This document shows positions 11,302-23,721 of a stretch of 64,000 nt of DNA, in pieces. This DNA is from Pezizomycotina sp. ARF18 (lineage: Eukaryota; Ascomycota): contig AZLU01000051.1 in the NCBI GenBank assembly GCA_002224055.1, positions 1-64,000 on the forward strand, in the 5' to 3' direction. How positions within the stretch are numbered: position 1 is the first letter of the stretch; each line of letters begins with the position of its first letter. The translations under genes and the position numbers were made by a program. The notes beneath the pieces are model-generated. The model searched no databases, was not told the origin of the DNA, and saw nothing but the letters and a program-made list of their open reading frames with translations.

Positions 11302-13263
11302 ATGTTGGAGCGAAACGAATATCCTCCTCGGCTGACGGCCCGAATATTCCTGTCGATAAGAAACATAATCTTCGCCTTCGGCTGCTACGCAATCGTTACT
11401 GGTCTGGTGCAACTCTTCCACAGCGGCTCCGTGGTTCCTCCCCCTTTCAAAGGCAAGCACGGCCACGAACCAATATCCTCCTCGTCGCCGCCGATCCGCG
11501 TCGACAAACCCTACTCCGCACCGAAGTCGGGAGGCGTCGACTGGAGATTACGCCCGCAATCCCTCGTCGTCGCCAACGATGCCTTTCTGGGACCCCGGCC
11601 GCACGCCGACACTTTCGCGAACATGACCAGGCTCGTCGAGGTGTGCAGGGGCACGATGGAAGGTTTGGAGAAGATGCCGTACGTTTACAACTGCCTGGAC
11701 TACCTGGCGACCAAGGAATCCGAATACTACTACCTCCCCGAGAGCGGAAGCCGGCCGTCGGACGAATCGAAGGACGACTATTCGCCGCCGACGAGGACGA
11801 GCATCGGAACCTGCAACGGACCTTTGGTGCCGTACCACGTATACTGGAGGGGGCCCGCGACGTGGAGGGTGGAATTATTCGTGAAGGCGTACCTGCACAC
11901 GCAGAACATCGCGTGCTCGAGGCTGTGGATATGGTTGGACGCCGATGCTTTCCCCAATGCGCTCGCAGATATGATGAGGGATCCGCTGTTCGAGAGGTTC
12001 CTGCCGCTCGTGCGCAGGGGTGATATTACGCTGAAGGAGTGGAAGATACCGAGCAGGCTGCTGCTGGCGAAGAGCGAGCTGTCGTCCGGGTTGGACATGC
12101 TGCTACAGGACAGGAAGGAGCCGTTGCGCTCGGCGACGACGTCGTGCTCGACCAGGACGGCCGGGAGTGGTTGGTGCTGTCGGAGCGTCAGATGACTTTC
12201 CTGCCTGTCGCCGTGAGCGACGCCGCCAGGTTTGTTATATTGCACCAGTACGGCGGCGTTTACTGCGATATGGATATCCTTCTTCTGAGAGGTAATTCTT
12301 CTAACTATCCCTAAAAAATTGCACGCCGAATGTTTTTTAGATGCTGATAATATTTACTATTTAGACCTCCGCCCCATGCTCATAATACCCGACCACAACT
12401 TCGCCGAACGCTGGGCTGCGCACCCGCACCCGTGGACTACAACACCGCCGTCATGTCCCTCAACGCCAACTCCTCCCTATCCTCCTACCTCCTCCGCGGC
12501 GGCGTGCGCATGAACTTCAACTTCCACCCGCAGATCATCGGCCGCCTCGCGTACAAGGACGGCGTATCCGACCAGCTCGCAATGCTCGAAACGGGATTCT
12601 TCGACCCGATATGGGGGAGTTCAACCGCGGTAGAAAAGGAAGGTGCGCCATACCGTGCTTCAGGGACTACGGCATGGCTTCCTGGGAGAGAAAGGTTCGG
12701 TCGCGAGGGAGTGGGAGAGCTACGGTGGGCAGCAGATCGAGGTCGTCTCCGAGGGCGTCAGCGGCGCGGCGCGGGGCGGAATAGAGGCGTCGGCGGGAAG
12801 AACTGGGCGCTGGACGAGAAGACGAATGCGTTCGGAAAGGCGCTGAATAGCGTGGGCCACTGGGGCGGCAGGCGGAGGTCGAAGAGGGCTAGCTTACCAG
12901 CTCCTGATGAGGATTCGGTCGGCGCCGTTCCGTCGCACGAGAGCGAGTACGACATTAAGAAGGACAGGTACCCGCCGAACAACAGGACGATGGAGAATTT
13001 CTTTAGGGGTGCTTGGAGCTATCACATTCACAACCAGGTTTGTTCTCACTGAAATTAAGATTACTTAGTATATTGGATTTATGGTGTCTAACGAATATTT
13101 CTACGTCTTGCAGTGGTCGAAGCACCCCCAACCGAACTCTTGGCTCGACATCATCTGCAAAGCCCACGACGCATTCCTCGCCGGCGACCGGGTGAACCCC
13201 TACGGCGAACGATGGGAAGGGCCGTCGATAGCCGCGTACGAACGGTGGAAGGAGTTTGACTGA
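11302..13263 (+). CDS. Type II membrane glycosyltransferase with DXD motif
   Basis: The product has a short cytosolic N-terminus and one membrane anchor (FLSIRNIIFAFGCYAIVTGL, about residues 17-36), then a lumenal domain, the layout of Golgi glycosyltransferases. The catalytic signature FVILHQYGGVYCDMDILLLR around 12230-12290 matches the DXD sugar-binding family Gly_transf_sug (GT32-like); the DMD residues should bind Mn2+ and nucleotide sugar. Two introns are clear: 12292-12364 (73 bp, branch site GCTGATAA) and 13038-13113 (76 bp), the second joining SYHIHNQ to WSKHPQPNSWLD. The TGA is at 13261-13263. The frame shifts once near 12115 and about four times in exon 2 (near 12435, 12615, 12700 and 12790), all in the missing-base direction; the shifts near 12435 and 12615 lie in G-runs. 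Donor sugar and acceptor cannot be predicted. Confidence 0.85.
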
Positions 13264-16200
13264 TAATGCAGTCCTCGTTACTTTCACTTTTTTTTTCTTT
13301 CCTTTCCTTAGTTCATATCTATTTCATCATTTTTGTCTATATATATTGCATAAGTGTTCTTTTTCAAAACAGTCTCACGATTCCCCTTTGCCTTTTGTTT
13401 CATTATCGGGTTGAATAACGTGTTTCATTTCCCCTTTTTCTTATTTTTTTTCTTCCTTGAAATTTGAACGGTGTATAGCGGTTTTGGTGTTATTCATACT
13501 CTTTTTTCTCTTTCTTCCTTTCGCTGTCGATTTTTTCATCCGCTACGGCAGTCCTCAACAGTCACAGTCACATTTGCTCATATAAAACCCCTCAACATTT
13601 CCTCTCTACGAAAAACATTTTTTGCATACCTCTAGCCTTTTCTTCTTCTTTCCTCTCGCTGTTTGAAGTAGTCTGTGGACACCTTGTTTGGGTCTTCCGA
13701 CCGCTGGATATTTATACGTCCTTTTTTAAAAAAAATTATTTCTGCTTTTAACTAAAATATAACGAACAGATAATATAGGCAACATCATCTTTCTTTTCAT
13801 TCCTTCCTTTTTTTAAACTTTCTATTCTCTGCCGATATTTTCTTATACGACGTGTATTTATAGATCTGATTGTAATCTTCCCCTTCCTTCTTTTCCTCTT
13901 TTTTATTTTTTGAAAGTGTTCCCAAAAAAAAAATATTTCGAAAGGAGTTTGCATGATATCATGTTTTTTTTTTTTTTTATACTACAAATTATATCTTTCA
14001 TTGATATCCATTATAACAAGTGTAGTTATTTACTTATATCTTTCTCAAATATACGAAATACTTTGAGCTCTCTTTTTCGCCCTCTTCTCAACATATAGTA
14101 TTTAACCTTGAATATAACACTTAAACTTGAAACGTTCTCCTCCCTCGCGGTCTCAGACAACGAGGGAAATCCATGTATCCATGCTAAGCTATTAGGCAGG
14201 CGGGCCTCTCGGAGGCGATTGCGAAATATAAAAAGTGGAGAACGTTTGTTAGCGTTTCAGACTCTCGAAAGCGATCCTACGAGGACTAAGCTTTTTTGAA
14301 CTTCGGTTCTCAGATCAAAGAGCCCTCTGTTAAATAGTTTGAGAGGGTACTTAACGGCGGAGAGTTGTGGGTGGGGGAGTATGCAAGGCGTCGAGCTGCG
14401 CCTCCACGGTACGTGGCCTTGGAAGAGTCGGTACTGCAGAACCTTTTTTTCTTTTTTTTTTTTTTTTTTCGTTTCTTGCTTGAAGATATGGCTAAGGCGG
14501 GTAACGGAAATCATAATCCGTTTTGATATACTCTTACTCTGCTTGCTTTCTATCTACTTGACAAACTTGCATGTGTGGGGGGAAAAGGGAAGTCTTCATG
14601 CGCTGTTTAGCTGTATGGGTGCACCGGTAAGCGGAATCCGTGCGATTTTCCTGTTAGCTGTCTTCTAAGTTTGTTCAAAAGAAAAAAACAAAAATAAATT
14701 AAAGAACTACAAGCCCTTCTCTCCCACAATACTTGCCCATAGACCTTTGAAAGTTGAAAGAAAAAAGAAGCAACAATAGACGACCGTCGCTATTGTCGGA
14801 CTCGCTACCAGATTATAATCGGCTGAGGCTCCAAAATCTTATTTATTTTTAGGGTGTTGTGTTTTGTGTGTGTGTAACCGAAAATTTTTGAAAAAAAAAA
14901 TAGTTTTTAAAGTTCGGACCACGGAACCACGGAGAACTTTTACTACCGAAAAAAAAAAAAACCCTTCGTTTAACGTTCGTTTCCGCCGACATCCGGCGAC
15001 GTGCATGACATCCCTTCTCTTCTACCCGTTACCTGTCAATTTTTTTTTGAGGAACCATGGGAATGGGAGAGAAAATACGGTTCCTGAATCTAAGATATAG
15101 CTTGTTTTTTGAACTGGAAATCCGGTAGATGGAGAAAAATTTGCCATGTGGCAGAGCAAGGTTAATTACGGTAGATGGTATATGCATGAGTCACGATATT
15201 CAGGCACGAGATCTTGTTTTCGTTTATTTTACTGATTTGAGAATGATGGATCGTATTTATATTTCGGATGATCGAATAAATAAATAAATAGAATATTTGG
15301 ATAAATCCTTTTTTTTTGTTTTCTAGTGGATGATACCGGGAACTGCGGTATCGAGTGGTTGCAGAACTACTAAGTATCTTAATAACGCCTAAAATTACTA
15401 CACTTCTATGTTATCTTTTGTGATCATGCATTTTTTTTTTTTTTGTAGTAGTAGTAGTAATTTTTGATGTTCATGATTTATGCCCTGTGATGAAATCCAT
15501 TGTACTTCGCTATGCTACCTGCAGAATCGTTATACGAGGAGTAAATACACGGTGCCGTTTCGGCTTCGAGTCTCTCGTGATATAGTATACAGTTATTCGA
15601 AAATTCGCCCTTTGGGAAAAATTTTTTATCTCTCGCCGCTAGTTCGAAGGTGGCAAGTATTAATATCACAAGCGCAGACGGGGGATTCGATGAATTTTAT
15701 GTTTTTGAAGCGTTCAGATTTTTTTTTTTAATGAAAGTGCTGGTGGTGCTTTCCGAGCAATCTTTTATTATTATCGTCCTCGGAATTCTCGGCTTTTGAA
15801 AGTTAACCAGTTGTTTGTTCCGTGCTATATACAGCGAATATATTGTAAAGAACGACAATAACCTTATATCGAGCGATAAGGCGATTCTTGTATTCGCATT
15901 CGAAATTGGTTAGGCATGCAATGGTTGTTGCGATGGCGAGAATACTTATAGCTCGGTGTCGATTTTTGACAACCTTTGGTCATCTGGTGGATGGGAACAA
16001 AGAGAATATATTTGAAAGAGAAAACAGCTTGGAAGTCGATGTAATTTTAACGAGGCTTAGTCGCCCTTCCCTTGCTATCGGAGAGGACGCATGATTTTTG
16101 CAAGAACGCTTTCGTATGGCAGGTTGCGCCCGGGAAGGGTTTTGTTATCTCGAAGTGTTTCTGGAGGTTGTAATCTCGCAAGATTGGAAATGTATCAAGT

Positions 16201-17767
16201 TTCCCGGTCCACGATGTTGTCCTTCATATATCCACATTCTCCTTGAGGGTATAATATCAGAAGTGTACGACCGATTGCAGCGCAAAGGATTTCTCGATAG
16301 AGTGCTCGAGGGCGTTACATTATAATTATAATTTTTTCGTCGTTGACTCGATTAATTTCGCACCCCCTTTTTTTTTTTTTTTTTCAAATGTCCGCCGGTA
16401 ATGCAACGCGAATACGAAGTACACATCTCATCTTGTTATACCGTTTGTCATTCGTAGAGAACTTATATCACCACGGTGTTTAAGCGTTCACCATTATAAG
16501 AAACTGGATGCATTATGTTTGTTGGTGCGCGTGAGTTATCTCTGCGAATTTGTATCGCCTTGAAGTATACTGGCCTCCTCTCTCGCCAGGTAAGTAGAAG
16601 TTCATTATATACCGTCTGGAACTCTACAAATGTCAAAGGCAGTATCTTGTTCTCCTTCGTTCGTTGCTCCAGTATCGGGAGGTAACGTAGACTGCACTTG
16701 TAACTTGTATAGGGAGGAAACTCCTCCGATTTTTGTATTCTATCCGCGGCTGGGTGAAGGTTTCAAAAACCCTGGATGGGATCTATGTGCAGGTGGAGGA
16801 TGGGTACGCAATAATCGTGGGTATGAGGTATCGGTGGAGTTTAGATGGGCTTAGAACTCAAGACCGAAGACGTAAAGGAACTATCAAGTGTATCGATACC
16901 GGAAGGGTTGGTTTTTAGCTGTTGAAAATATACGAACTACTGCTCCTTCGTTCGTACTTGAGTATGGGTGGCGGCGAGGATAAAAATCTTGCAATATAAT
17001 GCGGGACGCATCTTGTCACTTTAGTATATCAGCCGCCGTGAAACGTTTCCCTATGGCCTGTCTTAGGTTTTCTACATTCAGAGAATTAGATTAACCCCGG
17101 TTTTTCTGTGTAGTGTTATGAGACTTGGGTCGCGCGGACGAAGAGTAGAATTGGCGCTTTATTAGAAATATCTTGCCTAGTCAGAGCAATGTAGTTCTAA
17201 GGTATGGACGGGATTGGTTGCCGGGAAATAAGAACGGTAATTTTATGTCTCCTGGGCGTGATTTTGTGTTTGACGCTGTCTAGCCTGTGTGTCAGCGGTT
17301 GGTAGTAGGATTACCGACATAAGCCAACCTATCTTCCTATCAGAGTTCCTGAGATAGTGAGGAAGGTCGATATAAGAGTTTCCTGTGGCCTGACGATCTA
17401 AGTTTTCGCCGCACTGGAAGGCCTTTTTGTGTTGTATGGTGGCTTCCCGGAACTCGTGTTCGTGGTATTGCAAATAAGCGCTTGCTTCTATCGCTCGTAT
17501 CCGATGAATATTCGTCAATTTTATTCACGAAGAAAAGGTTGCGTGTAATGATTTTCTTTTTTAATCGAGCCTTCCTCAACCTCAATTTGAGGTTCTACTT
17601 CTACCTTAATTTGATCATAAATATAACAAACTGGATGGAAGCTTGATTATAGATAGACGGTTCGTGGTGCCTGTATTTAATGCAACGGGTTCTGCATAGC
17701 TATAGTTTAGTACTTGTCTGCAGTGTTGTGTAGGTAAGGGGGTCATTGTTCGATCATTGTCGCTATT

Positions 17768-17784
17768 CCCCCCCCCCCCCCCCC
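17768..17784. repeat. C17 homopolymer
   Basis: An uninterrupted run of 17 C in gene-free DNA, the longest G/C homopolymer in the window. Its true length in the genome is doubtful, because such runs are hard to sequence. Confidence 0.95.
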
Positions 17785-19982
17785 GTTCTACAGTCTGAAT
17801 CCCAGATAACGAAAGAATAGCCTTGTCTGCATGTCCTTTTCAGTGATCGTGGAAACTAAAACTGAGCTTAATATGGTTCCAAATCCTTGCGGCTTGGAGA
17901 GTCATATTGGCAGAGTACGACAGATTGACTGCTACTATCGGCCGATTGAATTGCGATTATAAGGTTTCCAATCCCTCCATCAATACATATTTTCTCACGT
18001 AATTTCTTATATGGGATGATATGTTAATATACGTCGTGGATGGGGGTTAAAGTCCGATGAGGGTATCAATCAACCCGGTTGTTCGCGATATCAACTCATC
18101 CATCACGCTCTAACGGGCCAGTCAATCTTGCTTCTGCTTGATACTAATATCCTCTTCCTAGCTTTCGTCTTCTACGACGTTCAAACTTAGCGGATGCTTT
18201 TACTATCCGGGCTGCTGTCGCGGTAGATTGGACGATGCTGCATTTTTCTAAACTATGCTACGTTGAAGTATTTCAGTTTCGAGAGTCCAGCGTTGCCTAA
18301 TGTCTGTAGACGAATGAAATACATATAAAGCGAGCGCCTGAGGAGCTTTTGTAAAATCAGCCGCATATGATGTGGTAGTCGGAAAAGTTTTACATATCGG
18401 TCTCTTTGTAGTACCGTCCAGCGTTCTTTCTTACTATCGGTGCCATTGAGTACACCGGAAATTATCGCGTCCCATGGTCTTTGTTTCTCTAAATCCTCAT
18501 GGCAGATGGCCATGCCTTTTAGGATGATGTAATTATTCAATATGTAGCTTGAAATTCATCGCTTGAGAAAATTAGTGAAGTAGTCGATGTGTATGTTACT
18601 TATGATGGCTTCAGCGTAGCAGTCCAAGTAATTTCAATCACATTCGTATAATAATAGACCAAGTGCTACTTCCAAATATTAAGTCACTCCATCGTCGCCG
18701 GACATGATGGAGGAAGAGGATAACTCCTACACTAGTAGTTAATTAGTAGAACGTATGGCGTCATCCTAATCTACACTGTCAGTAATACTTGATTGGCGCT
18801 GTGGGCTGAGAGTGTACTTTAAGATTTCTTGCACTATAGCCGTAGCGTGGGCCGCCAGTAAAGGATGCTCGAGTACGTTCCTCTAGCAAGTAATGCTGCT
18901 ACCGCTGCCTGTTGCTCGGGCTACCGTAGAGTACCTTTTCAGAGATGTACGAATGTACACACAGTGCAGAGATTAGTAATATATTTTACGGTCGTTTTAC
19001 GCGGCGAGTTGATGCCCATGCTTATAGGTTATACATTGTCCCTTTCCTTGTGTCTTGCTGATTCTGACCAAAATTCATTTTATGTCTTGGCTAGAACTTT
19101 TGGCCTTACTGAATGAGATAAATCACGGTTTAGATCGTGAGAGTGATGACGTAATTGCCTGCCGATATGCGATGTGAGACGAAGTAGGCGTTGTTCTAAT
19201 GCGAGTGATCCCGCTCTAATTACAAAGTACGGCATTACCGCTATCTTTCTTGTCGTCGGTGCCCGTCCAGTACCTGCTAGTCCCTGCGTATTGATTGTAC
19301 TCCGAAAAAAAGAATACATGTTTCTCGCTTTATATAAAAAGGCGCGCCTATCTCGGATGACGCGTTTGCTTGCAAAAATTTATATCTGTTTGGATATTCT
19401 TGGAATTATTACGATTCACCTATTCAGTAGGCCCCCAAAGTTTGAGACAGAAGGATGCTAGTGCTAGAGAAGCTAATTTACTGGAAAATGCCACGAGTTC
19501 GACTTGGCTAGTGATTAGGGTATCAACGGAGATTGTGGATTCGTTGGGTTAGAATATCCGGCCTCGCTCTCTAGCGAACACTCGACCCACCCGTCATAGA
19601 TATCAGAGAGACTTGCTTGATCGTGAATACATCTTTACATCAACATACCGGATACTCCATCGCATCGAGGAGATGAGGATAGTAGAACCTCCTCGGATAT
19701 CTGCAGTTGCCGCTGCTGAAGCGTCCACCGTGGAGTGACAACTTAATGGCAGACCTCCTTGTTACCGCCTTCATCTTTTATCTTAAATTACCTGAAAGCA
19801 TGGGCTATGAGCTAGTTTTTCTTTTCTTCGCTATCACCCACCTGCGCTATAGATGTAAAGCGAACATATATCATATCGAAGGTTATCCGACAGAAGGAAA
19901 TACGCTCCCTTCGTCATTCTTTTTAGAACAGTTTATGGCGTAAGCTGCTCTTTAGGAATCTAGCATACTCTGGGCCTTTCTC

Positions 19983-20060
19983 ATACGAGTTTGAACTCAG
20001 GATCTCACAAATACGATTCCTCTATCGAGCCACTACCTGAGCTTGTATCCGCCGAGCAGG
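19983..20060 (-). repeat. tRNA-derived relic (SINE-head-like)
   Basis: Read on the minus strand, the segment has an A-box-like stretch (GTAGTGGCTCGATAGAGG) followed after about 28 bases by TGAGTTCAAACTC, a good match to the B box of RNA polymerase III promoters (GGTTCGANTCC) with GAG/CTC arms. The order and spacing are those of a tRNA, but the acceptor ends do not pair and the T loop is one base short. It is therefore more likely a tRNA-derived SINE head or tRNA pseudogene than a working tRNA gene. No tail or target-site duplication was identified. Confidence 0.4.
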
Positions 20061-20732
20061 CTTGAAAACGGCGACTCACACAACGCGCTCTTTTATGCTT
20101 TTATACCCCGTTTTTAAAGATTAAACACTATGTCAACATTTGCTATTTGCTATTTACTTTCGTGCGTGTTAATTTGCGCGAAGTTTACAGCATAAATGTA
20201 GTGGGGCCGGATTGGATAATGATCACGAGTAGATTTTCGTCAAAACAGGCACCTGGTAACCAATGCCATCGATAGACTTATTGAATCTTTATCGGACAGG
20301 ACGCTTAAACGATGATAGTTGAGGGTTGAAAACCACAACATACAATAGATACGAAATCCCATGTTCTTTCGTCAATGACTCGTGAAGCAGGATAATATAC
20401 ATGTAGTGGGATGTATGACCCAGGCATCGGGGTTGATTTTTATTTTAGTAGGTCTAAACAACAAAACAGCCCCAACAACAGTCTGGGAGAAGGGTATGAG
20501 CTAGTTTTGGGCGAGGAAAAGGTTGTTTCTTCTTCTTGCTCCTGATGTATCATCTAATCGAGTAGTTTGTGTGCTATAGAATCCTTGTTGACCTGATGCG
20601 ATAATGTTCTATCTTTACTCGGGAACTTTTTGCGATGTACGCAATTTAAAAGTACTATCGCACATGTGGTATTAACGGCGAAAACTTTCTCGCGAAATCG
20701 CATAGCGCTACGGGTGTTTCGTGTTCTCTTAG

Positions 20733-20815
20733 CTTAGATTACTTCCTATCGCAAAGCCGTATCCACCTCCGTGTAGGCATATCGCGGTTCGAATCTAGTG
20801 AAGCGATTTACTGTG
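20733..20815 (+). repeat. Possible tRNA-promoter-like relic
   Basis: A near-consensus B box (GGTTCGAATCTAG at about 20786) is preceded by TAGCTTAGATT at about 20740, resembling an A box. The T arm does not close properly and no acceptor stem is seen. A chance match is possible, though three further segments of this type lie nearby or further downstream. Confidence 0.25.
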
Positions 20816-21147
20816 AGGTGTCATTCAATCGAGATTTGGTTTATCATCTGTAAAATGTTCAACATTGTTTGGAAGAGAATATTTTCGAAAATCAACATAT
20901 ATACGCATCTACTGGAAGTTTCTAAGTTCTTTCGCCGGTATACGTGTTACTAGTTGTAGATCTGGTGCTTTGAGGTATAGGAGTATTGAGAATTAATAAA
21001 TAGTGAAGAAGCTCGCGGAGCGGAAGAAGTTTTTTTTTTTTTTATAATTGTATTCTTATTGTTAGTGAGAATGAAGTGAGGATAAAATATTTTCGTGCGG
21101 GAAATTTCTAATTTACGCTTGAAAAAAAAAAGAAAAAAAAAAAAAAA

Positions 21148-21295
21148 TAGCCAGGTAGCTAGCGGTCAAGAAAAGCCTACGCTACGCAAGAAAAAATGAA
21201 AACGGTGGCTGGAGCGTCTAACGAGACTAGAAAGCCTAAGCGTAATCACAGTGGGGTCTTTTGTCGGGCCTACTACTTGCACATGTGGACTTGAA
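21148..21295 (+). repeat. Degenerate tRNA-Ser/Leu-like segment after A-tract
   Basis: After an A-rich run (21122-21147) the sequence GGTGGCTGGAGCGTCTAACG..GACTAGAAAGCC resembles the D arm and anticodon arm (ACTAGAAA) of a class II tRNA such as Ser. A GTGGGGTCTTTTGTCGGG stretch looks like a long variable arm, and ACTTGAACTGG like a poor B box. A similar D-arm/anticodon-like stretch occurs just before it (21153-21183). Stems are broken, so this is a relic at best. Confidence 0.3.
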
Positions 21296-21671
21296 CTGGT
21301 AGGGGCCTCGCAGATTTTCAAGAGGTGAAAGAGTATTTTCAAGTCAAGAGAATGAATCTTTGATCTAACAATCTACCTAAAAAACGAGTGTCGTACTGAA
21401 TAGTATTTAAATCCAAACAAGCTACCTCTCCACCAAATAAACTCACCAGCGGTACTGCCCTAACATTTCGCTGTACCATGTTCACTTCAAGGAAAGCAAT
21501 AGAAATACTGAAGTATTTTATGATATTCTTCATTTACGTCCACTCCTACTCCTGAACCTCGATCTTGGCTACATTTTGTCTGCACGTGATGGAGTAAAGG
21601 AACGTTAGCAAGGATCTATACCTCAGACACAGCAAAAGAAAGCCCCTCAAACTCAAAGTTATAAAGCATTA

Positions 21672-22028
21672 TTATAACTCACAGAAGGCAACATGGTCCT
21701 TAATATGAGTCGCGCCTTCCTTTGGCTGCTCGTAGAACCAGGCAGAGTCTTTGTGCTTGACTTTCTCGCCGCTAGGAGTCTCGAACTCAATGGTGTAGTA
21801 GCTCGCTTTGCCCTTCCAGGGACACTGGGTGGGTGTGGGTCTTCTTCAGGTATTCTTGTTTGACGGAGGACGGAGGGAACTATTGGAAATGAGAAGTTAG
21901 CTTAAGAGAAAATGGCGTCAAGTAATTCGAGAGAATTTGACTAACGTAGACATTTCCTCCACGACTTGCCAAGTATCCGCATCGGCAATGACGACGCCGT
22001 TGATGGAAGCTGTAGCGCGCTTAGACAT
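21672..22028 (-). CDS. DUF427 domain protein (frameshifted)
   Basis: The ATG at 22028 gives MSKRATASINGVVIADADTW, the usual start of the DUF427 (PF04248) fold, a small domain of about 90-100 residues common in bacteria and fungi with no settled function. The remainder reads SSVKQEYLKKT, QCPWKGKASYYTIEF, SGEKVKHKDSAWFYEQP and HIKDHVAFCEL, covering the family signature CPWKG..ASYY. One intron fits 21880-21945 (66 bp, GTTAGT..ATAG, branch GCTAAC). Two one-base shifts are needed: one where GAGGAAAT should read GAGGGAAAT just before the intron, and one before QCPWKG. With these the protein would be about 95 residues, the normal family length. It is likely a small soluble protein. Confidence 0.85.
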
Positions 22029-23107
22029 GTTGGTTATTTTGATATTCTGGATTTTTATAAGTATTTGAGAGAATTGTGTTCCTTGGATTGACTGAGTGAA
22101 ATTGCTCTGGGTGTTTATATTGATTGAAGCGCCTGTGTTTGTTCAATTTAATTTCTCTAAAGGCGAGGACAGCTAGGTTTATATAAACTTGCAATAGTTT
22201 GCTTTCATTTCCGTATGCCATGATTATAATCCTGGCTTTGGAAAGTAGAGCTCAACAACCTGTATCATTATTATCTCCGTGATGACGCGAACGGGAAAAG
22301 AATTTTCGAAATTATCAATATTATTAATTAGATACTACAAGTAGCCCTCAATCATATACTGTAATATATCAAATACAGGTCCAGACTAATGGCTATGCGC
22401 ATAAGCATCTGTGGTTTCTTGAACAGTGCTAAAGAGCTTTAATAATGGCGGTTTCGTGATTTGTCAACCAATTTGTAATTTTGCCGAGAATGGAAATTCG
22501 CGGCTGGGAGCACCCATCCGTCGTATACTATCGGCTAATTCAAACACCCCGCGATATTAGAACCGGCTAATTGATACAACCCGCGTCATTTTAGCGCCCT
22601 AGAGTAGTACTCCACGCGTCTTACCAGTATCCTATCGTGATCCGGATCCGGTTGCCCTTGAATGATCCATCGTGTACTTCGAGCTGCTCTAGGGCCTAGA
22701 TATAACAACAGATCGTGGCGCGTCGTGAATTTTGATTGTTCCAAAATATACTTTGCGGCTGATCTATTTGCGGCATCCAGATCCGTAGGTCGCCACCCCT
22801 CTGAACCAATCTCGTCCATTCCCGTACAAAAGTCTCAAATTAGCGTGATTTTCGGTTATTTCTCCAACAAAAGTTGGGGAAAAGGCTGGGGCAATGAGCG
22901 AGGTTCTCCACGTCATCGTTGCCGTATGTCACGCGGCCTTTTCTCCGCTCTTTGGAAAACGAGAGTTTTATCGAGAAGTTATATAAAGAAAGACGGATTT
23001 CATATATAATTGATGTTTTTACAATATATTCAAAATTATTGAAAGCTCCCCGCCAGTCTTATATACATCTACGATTGTTTAGAATCTCCAATTCGCCCGC
23101 TCTAGCT
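22029..23107. other. Divergent intergenic region
   Basis: This 1.1-kb AT-rich segment lies between the DUF427 start (-) and the small secreted protein start (+), so it should carry both promoters. No specific site is recognised. Confidence 0.5.
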
Positions 23108-23721
23108 ATGAAGTTCTCTCAATTTTCGCGTTCTCTGTTCTTACAACACTAGTCAGCGCTGTCCCTCTGGGGCTCGAAGATATAGGAACAAGACGGTTAC
23201 AAACGGCATTCCAAGCAGAAGAAGGTCAGTTTTCCAATTTCCAAATTTTCAATGCTACTCGTGTTTTTATGATTAATATATATGGCTACAAATTTCATAT
23301 ACTGACCGCGAGATCTCACACACAGACACACCATGGATATGGAAAAACGCCACAAGTTCAAAGGGAAACCCATACAGAATCGGCTGGAGACCGCCAAGAC
23401 GCAACCCTACATCAGCGACTCGCTAGGAACAAGGAGGACGACTTCGACGAGGACATCTGGTGGAGCGTGAAAAGCGAAGAGCTAGAATGGAAAGGGGTTT
23501 CGAACGACCTTGCGATAACGACCGGTCTCCACCGGTATAAGCTGTGGAAGTCCGGCGGCGTGGTTTACGACTATACGTTGAAGATACACAGCGATTGCTG
23601 TGTTATATACAAGTTCTGCGATAAGAGCGAAGATTGCTATACGCTATCGAGCGTGGTTTACGGGGAACATACGCTCAGTTACAACTCTAAGGATCCGGAG
23701 ATGCGGAGAGTTCATAATTAG
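23108..23721 (+). CDS. Small secreted cysteine-containing protein
   Basis: The ATG at 23108 begins MKF; restoring one T in the following TT gives LSIFAFSVLTTLVSAVP, a clear signal peptide ending in an AVP-type cleavage region. One intron fits 23226-23325 or close to it, starting at the GTCAGT near 23225. The mature part includes DFDEDIWWSVKSEELEWKG, GLHRYKLWKSGG and a tight cysteine block, CCVIYKFCDKSEDC, around 23600-23640, before a TAG at 23719-23721. The frame of the first 30 residues after the intron is ambiguous. Small size, secretion and four closely spaced Cys fit the broad class of fungal small secreted proteins (possible effectors or antimicrobial proteins); no specific family is recognised. 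Confidence 0.6.

Larger units (their letters stand above)
13264..21671. other. 8.4-kb gene-poor AT-rich stretch
   Basis: No protein gene is supportable. The first kilobase after the glycosyltransferase stop is T-rich, as expected for a 3' region. Further on there are A/T tracts, a C17 run and several tRNA-promoter-like segments between 19.98 and 21.30 kb. Two abutting short frames at 15888-16325 are separated by one stop, but I recognise nothing in them. Decayed mobile DNA is a reasonable guess for part of the region, with no diagnostic domain seen. Confidence 0.45.
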
